Shown: piece by piece, positions 23,631 to 30,904 of the stretch
How positions within the stretch are numbered: position 1 is the stretch's first letter
How the letters are laid out: every line of letters begins with the position of its first letter
Made by a program: the position numbers and the translations under genes
DNA from: SVQP01 sp045660125
GTDB taxonomy: Bacteria; Bacillota; Clostridia; Oscillospirales; CAG-272
NCBI GenBank assembly: GCA_045660125.1
Contig: JAZRDG010000064.1
Span: 1-46,133 of the forward strand
Length of the DNA: 46,133 bases
Reading direction: 5' to 3'
Notes under the pieces: generated by a model
The model's database searches: none
Told to the model about the DNA's origin: nothing
Seen by the model: the letters and a program-made list of their open reading frames with translations, nothing else

Positions 23631-25196
23631 ATGAAAAGATTTCTTTCCGTGCTGCTCGCTTCTCTGATGGTTCTCACCATGGCAGTTGTTCTCGTAGTTC
23701 CTACGAGCGCAGCTCTCGAGGGTGACTGGGTAACCTCCAGAAGTGGTGCAGACTACGAGGACGAAGGCAGCTACTGCCCCGCTCCCGGCTATCACTACGA
23801 TCCCGCTATCGGTTTCGTAATGGATCCCCCCGTTTATGCAAACGACACCACCCCCTTCGTACAGGCTCACACCAGAAATCCTCTGGATCTGAAGGCTAAC
23901 AACGATGGCAACGGCAACTCCGTTTCCCTCAAGGTTAGAGTTCTTGAGTACGCTTACGACGGCGGCGAAGGCAAGGACCAGTGGATTTCCTTCTGCCTGA
24001 ACAGCCAGCCCATCGCTACTCCCGGCGACACCAAGTACGGTGAGGGTCTCTGCATCCTGATCCGTGGCGGCGGTTACGGCTCCGCACAGGTTCAGCCCTT
24101 CTACGTAGACAATGAAACCGGCAAGAGCTTCTCTGCTGCTGCTGCATTCCCCCAGGTTGAAGTTCCCATGAACGACCAGGATCAGGAAGAGTACACCTTT
24201 ACCGTTAAGTACGTTGACGGTGGCTACGTTTACGCTGTAAACGGCCAGGAATTCGTAGCTGACGCTACTCTGAACGCTCACTTCGACAGAGTATTCGCTG
24301 AAGGCGCATACGTTTCCGTTGTTTGCCAGACCGGTGTTCCTAACACCAAGATCTCCCTCGCTATCACCGAGTGGCAGGGCGAACTCCCTGTAGGTGATGA
24401 CTCTGCAGATCCCGAAGAGGACCTCCGTGAGAAGGCTCCCATCGCTGACTCCGCAACCATCGAGGCTAACATGCCTGCAGTTCTGTGGGACTCCACCCTC
24501 AGAGATGTAAGAAAGATCTCCCTCTCCGGTGGTGAGTACACCATCAACGATGACGGTTCCGTTCACATCGTTACTCAGACCGCTTCTCCCTACATTTCCT
24601 TCGGCATCAAGTCCGAGGTTTCCTACGAAGCTGCTGACTTCCCCTACATCGCAGTTCTGACCAAGAATTGCTGGGCTAACAGCGGTAACGTTTACTACTG
24701 CGCAGGTCCCATCCTCACCGCTGAGAACGCATACAGCGAGAACTGGGATATCGAAGACACCGCTTACGAGAGCGGCTGGACTCTGGGTCTGATGGACTTC
24801 TCCGACTACGATGAAGATGGTTGGTACGGCAGAATCAACAGCATCCGTGTTGGCTTCGACTTCTCCGCAGATGACATTCTTGACGAAGAGTACAACAACT
24901 TTGACGTTGCATTCATCGCAGCTTTCCGTTCTCCCGAGGAAGCTAAGGCTTACACCGAGGCTTGGCTGACTGAGAAGGGCTACAGCGCAACCGCTACCAC
25001 TGAGCCTGAGACCACCGAGCCCGAGACCGAGACCGACGCTGAGACCGAGGCTACTACCGAAGAGAAGACCGAGGCTCCCTCTGAGGAAGTTACCACCGAA
25101 GCTGAGCAGTCCACCGGCTGCAAGGCTATCGCTGGCGGCGCATTCGCTCTCATCGCTATGATCGCTGTTGCTTTCGTAGCAAAGAAGAAGGACTAA
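23631..25196 (+). CDS. Surface-anchored paralogous protein 1 (lectin-like, unknown function)
   Basis: 521 residues: an N-terminal signal peptide (MKRFLSVLLASLMVLTMAVV, cleaved after PTSA), a body starting EGDWVTSRSG with two halves that look beta-rich (GLCILIRGGGYGSA near residue 140; RINSIRVGF near residue 400), then a Thr/Glu-rich linker with about six repeats of the form TTEPE or ETE, and an anchor STGCKAIAGGAF followed by a hydrophobic stretch and KKKD. No enzymatic motif is seen. The gene uses ribosomal-protein-like codons (GCT, TCC, GTT, AAG), so it is probably highly expressed. The next gene is its paralogue. Confidence 0.8.
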   Translation: MKRFLSVLLASLMVLTMAVVLVVPTSAALEGDWVTSRSGADYEDEGSYCPAPGYHYDPAIGFVMDPPVYANDTTPFVQAHTRNPLDLKANNDGNGNSVSLKVRVLEYAYDGGEGKDQWISFCLNSQPIATPGDTKYGEGLCILIRGGGYGSAQVQPFYVDNETGKSFSAAAAFPQVEVPMNDQDQEEYTFTVKYVDGGYVYAVNGQEFVADATLNAHFDRVFAEGAYVSVVCQTGVPNTKISLAITEWQGELPVGDDSADPEEDLREKAPIADSATIEANMPAVLWDSTLRDVRKISLSGGEYTINDDGSVHIVTQTASPYISFGIKSEVSYEAADFPYIAVLTKNCWANSGNVYYCAGPILTAENAYSENWDIEDTAYESGWTLGLMDFSDYDEDGWYGRINSIRVGFDFSADDILDEEYNNFDVAFIAAFRSPEEAKAYTEAWLTEKGYSATATTEPETTEPETETDAETEATTEEKTEAPSEEVTTEAEQSTGCKAIAGGAFALIAMIAVAFVAKKKD

Positions 25197-25228
25197 TTCT
25201 TAACTGAATAGATCATTCAAACCTATAA

Positions 25229-25256
25229 GGGGCTGCCGCAAGGCAGCCTCTTTTTT
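25229..25256 (+). terminator. Rho-independent terminator after surface protein 1
   Basis: A 9-bp stem (ggggctgcc / ggcagcctc) with loop gcaa and six T residues. Confidence 0.9.
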
Positions 25257-25317
25257 GCGTCTTGATATATTGTCTGTTTGCCCAATATACACGGTTATTA
25301 TTTGTACAATATTACGA

Positions 25318-25346
25318 TTTACATTTTCATGTAAAAGTGGTATAAT
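25318..25346 (+). promoter_or_regulatory. Promoter of surface protein 2 with a dyad at the -35
   Basis: TTTACA (25318-25323), 17 bp, TATAAT (25341-25346). The -35 is one arm of the inverted repeat TTTACA-N6-TGTAAA (25318-25335), which may be an operator. Confidence 0.7.
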
Positions 25347-25387
25347 AATCAGGTAAATCAATTATTTTCATTAAGAAAAGGAGTGAA

Positions 25388-26953
25388 ATGAACATGAAAA
25401 AATTGATCACTTTGATGCTTGCCTTGGCATTGGTGCTTTCCGCCATGACCATGATGGCAACTACCGTTTCTGCCGAAAGTATCGTAGAGGGTGACTGGGT
25501 CACATCGAGATCGGGTGACTCGTACGAAGAGGACGTTACCGATTATACGCCCGCTTCCGGTTATCAGTACACAACCGAGGGCTTCCAGACTATCGCTCCG
25601 GATTTTACCAACTGCAATCCTTACGTGCAGGCACATACCAAAAATGCATACAATCTGAAGGATCCTAATGCAGACGGCAATGGCCACGCGCTTTCCGTGA
25701 AATTTACCGTTACCGAGTTTGCTTACGGCGGCGAGTACGCCAACAAGGACGAGTGGATTGCGATTACGCTCAACAGCGATCCTGTTGCTACACAGGGCAA
25801 TCCTGCTTACGGTGCAGGTCTTTGCATTCTGATCCGTGGTGCAGGCGCAGGCTCTGCTATAGGTCAGCCTCACTCTGTTGACAAGGAAAACAATCGCTTC
25901 ACCCTGTTTGTTGATGGTCAGATCTCTCCCGAGCTCAACCAAAAAGGTCAAGAGGTTTATACCTTCTCCATTAAGTATGACGGTTCTGAGTACGTCATGA
26001 ATCTGTGCGGTCTTGATTTTGTTGATCCTACCGGTGCGTTGAACACGATCTTTAACGAGCAGTGCGCAGACGGTGCATATCTCGGCATTACGCTGATGAG
26101 CACCGAAGCTGAAACCCCCGCATCCTTTGTTATTAACGAATTCCAGGGCGAAGTTCCTTACGGTGAAGATAGCGCAGAACCCGAGGCAAACGTAAAGAAC
26201 TTTGCTGAAATCGCAGATTCTTCCACCGTTCCCGCAGGTCAGCCTGCAGTTAAGTGGGACGGTAAGAACGAGCAGGGCGACAAGATCTCCATTTCCCATG
26301 CTGATTATACCGTACAGGATAACGGCATTGTAACCTTGGAGTGCAATGGCAACATGCCTTATATCAACTTTATGCTCAAGAACGAAATTTCCTATGAAGC
26401 ATCCGATTTCCCGATTCTTGCAGTTCTGACCAAGGATTGCTGGGCATCTTCCGGTAAGTTCTATTACATGTCCGGTAAAACGCTGGGTTGCGGTGCTGAT
26501 AACCTGATGGATTTCATCATTGATGAGATCTCGCTTGGCGAGGGCTGGGGCTTGTCGCTGGTGGATCTGACCGATGACCCTGAATGGGAAGGCAGAATCA
26601 ACGGCATTCGTTGCGACTTCCATGACGTTGATTTTGCAGATGAGACGTTCAAGAAGTTTGACGTTGCATACTTTGGCGCATTCCGTTCCGAAGAGGATGC
26701 AAAGCAATATGCAAATGATTATCTGATCGCGCTGCTTGGTAAGCTGCCCGAGACCGATCCTCCTACGACCGAAGAGCCCACCACCGAGCCACAGACCGAT
26801 GCTGAGACCGAGGCTAAGACCGATGAGCAGAGTGTTGAGCAGACCACCGAGGAGCCTGCTGCAAGCACCGGCTGCAAGTCTGTTGTTGCAATTCCCACAG
26901 TTGCGCTGATCGCAATGCTTGGCGCTGCGTTTGTTGCAAAGAAAAAGGACTGA
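25388..26953 (+). CDS. Surface-anchored paralogous protein 2 (lectin-like, unknown function)
   Basis: 521 residues, with the same plan as the preceding gene: signal peptide (MKKLITLMLALALVLSAM), EGDWVTSRSG start, GLCILIRGAGAGSA, GEVPYGEDSAEPE, RINGIRCDFHDVDF, a Thr/Glu linker, and the anchor STGCKSVVAIPTVALIAML ending in KKKD. The two proteins are clearly tandem duplicates that have diverged, with the same length but different codon use (this one is less biased). ATG 25388 has AAAGGAG upstream, and a second ATG two codons later is possible. Own promoter and terminator mean separate control. Confidence 0.8.
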   Translation: MNMKKLITLMLALALVLSAMTMMATTVSAESIVEGDWVTSRSGDSYEEDVTDYTPASGYQYTTEGFQTIAPDFTNCNPYVQAHTKNAYNLKDPNADGNGHALSVKFTVTEFAYGGEYANKDEWIAITLNSDPVATQGNPAYGAGLCILIRGAGAGSAIGQPHSVDKENNRFTLFVDGQISPELNQKGQEVYTFSIKYDGSEYVMNLCGLDFVDPTGALNTIFNEQCADGAYLGITLMSTEAETPASFVINEFQGEVPYGEDSAEPEANVKNFAEIADSSTVPAGQPAVKWDGKNEQGDKISISHADYTVQDNGIVTLECNGNMPYINFMLKNEISYEASDFPILAVLTKDCWASSGKFYYMSGKTLGCGADNLMDFIIDEISLGEGWGLSLVDLTDDPEWEGRINGIRCDFHDVDFADETFKKFDVAYFGAFRSEEDAKQYANDYLIALLGKLPETDPPTTEEPTTEPQTDAETEAKTDEQSVEQTTEEPAASTGCKSVVAIPTVALIAMLGAAFVAKKKD

Positions 26954-26969
26954 TTTCATAATCCTATTT

Positions 26970-26999
26970 AAGGGCTGACGCAATCCGTCAGCCCTTTTC
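26970..26999 (+). terminator. Rho-independent terminator after surface protein 2
   Basis: An 11-bp stem (aagggctgacg / cgtcagccctt) followed by a T-rich run; the next promoter starts immediately after it. Confidence 0.88.
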
Positions 27000-27001
27000 T
27001 C

Positions 27002-27030
27002 TTGACAAATGCGCGCAATTGTAGTATAAT
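27002..27030 (+). promoter_or_regulatory. Promoter of the large lipoprotein gene
   Basis: TTGACA, 17 bp, TATAAT: perfect consensus. Confidence 0.9.
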
Positions 27031-27060
27031 ATTGGTATTATACGTGGAAAGGAACATGAT

Positions 27061-29115
27061 ATGACCAACAAAAGAATTTTTGCATGGCTTGCTTTTGCAC
27101 TCTGCATGATCATGGCAATGCAGTTTGTTGCTTGCGATCCCGCAACGCAAGGAGAGCAGCAGAGCACCGAACAAACTACAGACGTTGAAGAAACGACTGA
27201 GAATACCGATACGACCGAAACTGAAACCGAAACTGAACCCGAGAGCTCCTCGCAAGACACAACGCAGCCTCCCGAGGACGAAAAGGTTGTGGCATCCAAG
27301 CCCTCGATCAATTTTGACAAGACCGTACAGGTAACCGAGAACGGCAATTCTGCCCAGGTCACCACTGCGACCAATCTTGCTTATACTGCAACCGGCTACA
27401 GCAAGTATGCCGACGGTGCATTTACCATCAAGGCAGGGCATAAGGTCACCTTTGACGGCACTTTCGCAGATAAGTTCAACCGCATCACGCTTTGCTACGT
27501 ATCCGATGCACCGCTGAACTGCACCGTTACGTACACGCTGGACGGCAAGACTGTCAACGACCTGTTCTATCTGGAAGCAGGCAAGCAGACCTTCTGCGCG
27601 CTCACGCTCGGATATCTGAACAGCAAGCAGGCAAGCAACCTTGTGTCTATCACCTTTGAAACCTGCGAGGAAAAGAACACCTCCTTTGTTCTGTGTGACG
27701 TCAAGACTGAGGTTTACGAGGTATATGCAGACGACGTTTATTACGTTGAAAACGATTCCTACGTGCTGGGCGTTCGCCTTTCCTGGGGCGGTGGCGTTTG
27801 CTACATGGAGGACAAGCTGAATAGAATCGGCGGTATCAAAAACCTGATCAACCAGGCAGATACGGGCAGACTTGTGCAGCAGTCTTACTACGGCACTTAC
27901 TCCAACGGCGAATACAAGAACGGTGATTACAACGGCACGCCTTGGCCCTATAACCCCGTACAGGGCGGTGACGTGCATGGCAATCCCAGCCGTATCATCG
28001 ACGTTGTCGTTGGCGAGCATTCGCTGTATATCAAGGCACAGCCGCAGGACTGGGGTCACGATGGCGATCTGACCATCAGCTACATGGAAAATACCTATAT
28101 TCTTGAAAAGAATTACGTGCGCGTGGATAACCGCTTCGTAGATTTCTCCGGCTGGGAGCACAGATACGCAAATCAGGAGATTCCCGCATTCTATACGCTG
28201 AGCTATTTTGATGAATTCTCCTATTATGCAGGCTCTAAGCCTTGGGAGGATCAGCCTCTTCATACGCGTGACGACCTCAATTTCTGGGGTGATGCCGCTT
28301 ATCATAACGACTGTGTCTTTAAGATCCGTTACAGCAATACCGAAACTTGGTGTGCTTGGACCAACGGTATGAAAAACTACGGTATCGGCTTGTACGTTCC
28401 CAACGCGGATATCTTTTTGGCAGGCAGACACGCATACAACGGCAGCAAGGATTCCAAGAACGGCGCTACCAACTACGTAGCCCCCCTGTGCACTATGAAG
28501 ATCGTTTCCTTTGAGCCTATTGAGTACAGCTATATGATGACCACCGGTACGCTGGAGGAGATCAGAAGCACGTTCAAGGCAAACAAGGACTTTGCTACCA
28601 ATGAGTCCTTGCACAAGAACTACATCAGCGAGCGTATTGAGGACGAGGGCGTAGCAGTATCCATGGAAAAAGTGGTATTTGCTGATCTGCAGAATGCATT
28701 GAAGCTCAAGCCCACGAGCAATACGACCGTATCGTTTGATCAGGCAGAAAAGGCAGCTACCTTGACCGTTGCAGCCGCAGCCGATCCTCACGTAACGATC
28801 GATTATACCAAATCCAATCCGACGCTCAAGGCACAGGATTATAAGACCATTGTGATCACGTACATGATGCCCACAACCAACAGCCGCACCTCTTACACGG
28901 CAGAGCTGTTCTTGTCTACGGGCTCGTCCATGCATGCTGAGGGCGGCAAATCCGTTCGCGGCGTAGTAACGGCAGACGGCACGTATCACACCTTGGAGAT
29001 CAGCGTTGAAAACCTTTCGTTCTGGTCCGGTAATATCAATGCCATTCGCTTTGACTACTTTGACGCATGCGCCGAGGGCGACGTGATCTACGTTCAATCG
29101 ATTGAACTCAAATAA
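27061..29115 (+). CDS. Large surface lipoprotein with glycan-binding/processing-like domains
   Basis: 684 residues: a lipoprotein signal peptide (lipobox MQFVAC), a Thr/Glu/Ser-rich stalk of about 55 residues, a beta-rich N-terminal domain, a central region (about 240-520: VRLSWGGGVCYMED, NLINQADTGRLVQQSYYG, YNPVQGGDVHG, IPAFYTLSYF) that looks like a galactose-mutarotase-like beta-sandwich seen in carbohydrate-active proteins, and a C-terminal domain ending NINAIRFDYFDACAEGDVIYV. That last segment echoes RINSIRVGFDF / RINGIRCDFHD in the two preceding surface proteins. Enzymatic activity is not established. It is the third exported protein in a row, after a GH78-like gene. Confidence 0.75.
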   Translation: MTNKRIFAWLAFALCMIMAMQFVACDPATQGEQQSTEQTTDVEETTENTDTTETETETEPESSSQDTTQPPEDEKVVASKPSINFDKTVQVTENGNSAQVTTATNLAYTATGYSKYADGAFTIKAGHKVTFDGTFADKFNRITLCYVSDAPLNCTVTYTLDGKTVNDLFYLEAGKQTFCALTLGYLNSKQASNLVSITFETCEEKNTSFVLCDVKTEVYEVYADDVYYVENDSYVLGVRLSWGGGVCYMEDKLNRIGGIKNLINQADTGRLVQQSYYGTYSNGEYKNGDYNGTPWPYNPVQGGDVHGNPSRIIDVVVGEHSLYIKAQPQDWGHDGDLTISYMENTYILEKNYVRVDNRFVDFSGWEHRYANQEIPAFYTLSYFDEFSYYAGSKPWEDQPLHTRDDLNFWGDAAYHNDCVFKIRYSNTETWCAWTNGMKNYGIGLYVPNADIFLAGRHAYNGSKDSKNGATNYVAPLCTMKIVSFEPIEYSYMMTTGTLEEIRSTFKANKDFATNESLHKNYISERIEDEGVAVSMEKVVFADLQNALKLKPTSNTTVSFDQAEKAATLTVAAAADPHVTIDYTKSNPTLKAQDYKTIVITYMMPTTNSRTSYTAELFLSTGSSMHAEGGKSVRGVVTADGTYHTLEISVENLSFWSGNINAIRFDYFDACAEGDVIYVQSIELK

Positions 29116-29123
29116 TTCCATAC

Positions 29124-29157
29124 AAAAAGAGCTTCGCAGCAGCGAAGCTCTTTTTTT
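29124..29157. terminator. Bidirectional terminator between the lipoprotein gene and ruvB
   Basis: A 9-bp GC-rich stem (gagcttcgc / gcgaagctc) with loop agca, flanked by A5 and T7, so it works on both strands for these convergent genes. Confidence 0.92.
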
Positions 29158-29160
29158 GGT

Positions 29161-30234
29161 TTAGTTCTGATCAAACAGGGAAACCTGATTGTTGACACCG
29201 TTTTTATTGGGAGCAGCGGGCACGCGCAAGCCAAGGTGCTCGTAAGCAAGGCGGGTCACGCATCTGCCGCGCGGAGTGCGGGAAAGGAAGCCGAGCTGCA
29301 TCAGATAAGGCTCGTAAACGTCCTCAATGGTCACAGCCTCCTCGCCAATGGTCGCTGCCAGCGTATCAAGACCAACGGGGCCGCCGTCGTAGAACTTGAT
29401 AATTGCCTCCATCATCTTGCGGTCGGTGTTATCAAGACCCAGCTCGTCGATCTCCAGCTTGTTGAGCGCATAGCCTGCGATCTCGGAATCGATGGTATCC
29501 TTGCCCTGAACCATGGCAAAGTCACGTACACGCTTGAGCAAGCGGTTTGCAATACGGGGCGTGCCTCTGGAACGGGATGCGATCTCGTAAGAGCCGTCAT
29601 CGGTAATGGCGATACCCAGAATGCCGGCACTGCGGCGTACGATCAACGCAAGCTCCTCGGGCGTGTAAAGCTCAAGCTTGAGCAGCACGCCAAAGCGGTC
29701 ACGCAAGGGTGTGGTCAGCTGACCTGCGCGCGTCGTAGCGCCGATCAGCGTGAATTTGGGCAGATCAATACGAATGCTTCTTGCAGCAGGACCCTTGCCG
29801 ATGATGATATCCAGCGCGTAATCCTCCATTGCAGGGTAGAGTATTTCTTCAACCGAGCGGGAAAGGCGGTGGATCTCGTCAATAAACAGCACGTCGCCCT
29901 GATTGAGGTTGGTCAAAAGGGCTGCAAGGTCGCCTTGCTTTTCGATAGCAGGACCGGAAGTAATACGGATATTTACGCCAAGCTCGTTGGCGATAATGTT
30001 GGAAAGCGTGGTTTTACCCAGACCGGGAGGGCCGTAAAGCAGTACGTGATCCAAGGACTCACCGCGCATCTTGGCAGCTTCAATATACACCTTCAGGTTT
30101 TCCTTTGCCTTATCCTGACCAACGTAATCGTTTAAGGTTTTGGGGCGCAGGGAAGCGTCAATATCGGAATCCTCGGGGGAGTATCCTGTGGAAACGATAC
30201 GGTTTTCAAAGTCAAAATCCTGTTCATCCATCAT
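29161..30234 (-). CDS. ruvB: Holliday junction branch migration DNA helicase RuvB
   Basis: Hexameric AAA+ motor that drives branch migration at Holliday junctions with RuvA. The 357 residues include LRPKTLNDYVGQDKAKENL, Walker A GPPGLGKTT, Walker B DEIHRL, the arginine-finger region ATTRAGQLTTPLRDRFG, and the C-terminal winged-helix signature GGPVGLDTLA and LSRTPRGR. AAGGAGGACGCG precedes ATG 30234. It follows ruvA with a 13-bp gap, in the usual order. Confidence 0.97.
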   Translation of the reverse strand: MMDEQDFDFENRIVSTGYSPEDSDIDASLRPKTLNDYVGQDKAKENLKVYIEAAKMRGESLDHVLLYGPPGLGKTTLSNIIANELGVNIRITSGPAIEKQGDLAALLTNLNQGDVLFIDEIHRLSRSVEEILYPAMEDYALDIIIGKGPAARSIRIDLPKFTLIGATTRAGQLTTPLRDRFGVLLKLELYTPEELALIVRRSAGILGIAITDDGSYEIASRSRGTPRIANRLLKRVRDFAMVQGKDTIDSEIAGYALNKLEIDELGLDNTDRKMMEAIIKFYDGGPVGLDTLAATIGEEAVTIEDVYEPYLMQLGFLSRTPRGRCVTRLAYEHLGLRVPAAPNKNGVNNQVSLFDQN

Positions 30235-30247
30235 ATGCGCGTCCTCC

Positions 30248-30859
30248 TTACATCAGCTTTTTGAGCGCTTGGCGAATGATCTCCTCCAGCGACATCTGTT
30301 CGGTGGGCATGGATTTGAGCACGTTGGTTGCCTCGGCTCTTTGATAACCGAGCACCATCAGCGCATCCAATGCCTCGCTGAGCTTGCCGCGCGCAGGTGC
30401 GCCTGCCTTGGCTGTCGTGCCGAGCTCGGGAGCAGCGTTGAATTCGCCGCCGTGCTCCTTGATCAGCTTGTCCTTGAGCTCAAGCACGATTCTTGCAGCC
30501 GTCTTGGGGCCAACACCGCTTGCCTTGGAAATTGCCTTGGTATCCTCGGTGCATACTGCCAGCGCGAATTTTTCGGGGGTCAGAAGCGAGAGAATGGACA
30601 TAGCCGCCTTAGGACCGACACCGGATACGGTGATCAGCATCTGGAAGGAGGAAAGCTCGGTCTCATCAAAAAAGCCGAACAGCTCAATGCCGTCCTCGCG
30701 CACTGCAAGGTAAGTAAAAAGCTTGGCGGAATTGCCCGCAAGCGGCAGCTTATCGTAAGTATTTTGGCTGACGGTCATGCGGTAACCGACACCGCCTGCA
30801 TCGATCACGGCAAAGCCCATGCTCTTATGAGCCAGTGTGCCGCTAATATAGTAGTACAT
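30248..30859 (-). CDS. ruvA: Holliday junction branch migration protein RuvA
   Basis: Junction-binding tetramer that loads RuvB. The 203 residues show domain I (GTLAHKSMGFAVIDAGGVGYRM), the acidic-pin region, the helix-hairpin-helix motifs (ISGVGPKAAMSIL, SGVGPKTAARIVLELKDKL) and a C-terminal domain III (about residues 155-203) that contacts RuvB. AAGGAGATATT precedes ATG. A hairpin between yfhO and ruvA could give partial separation. Confidence 0.97.
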   Translation of the reverse strand: MYYYISGTLAHKSMGFAVIDAGGVGYRMTVSQNTYDKLPLAGNSAKLFTYLAVREDGIELFGFFDETELSSFQMLITVSGVGPKAAMSILSLLTPEKFALAVCTEDTKAISKASGVGPKTAARIVLELKDKLIKEHGGEFNAAPELGTTAKAGAPARGKLSEALDALMVLGYQRAEATNVLKSMPTEQMSLEEIIRQALKKLM

Positions 30860-30875
30860 AATATCTCCTTAAAAC

Positions 30876-30898
30876 CCACGGGGGCAGCGCCCCCGTGG
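30876..30898 (-). terminator. GC-rich hairpin between yfhO and ruvA
   Basis: A perfect 10-bp stem (ccacgggggc / gcccccgtgg) with a 3-base loop, followed on the minus strand by only GTTTT. Likely a weak terminator or processing site, so some read-through into ruvAB is expected. Confidence 0.65.
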
Positions 30899-30904
30899 TG
30901 ATTT

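Noticed and set aside
26968..29121. A 717-codon open frame antisense to the large lipoprotein
   Set aside because: No recognisable domain; the other strand has a signal peptide, promoter and terminator.
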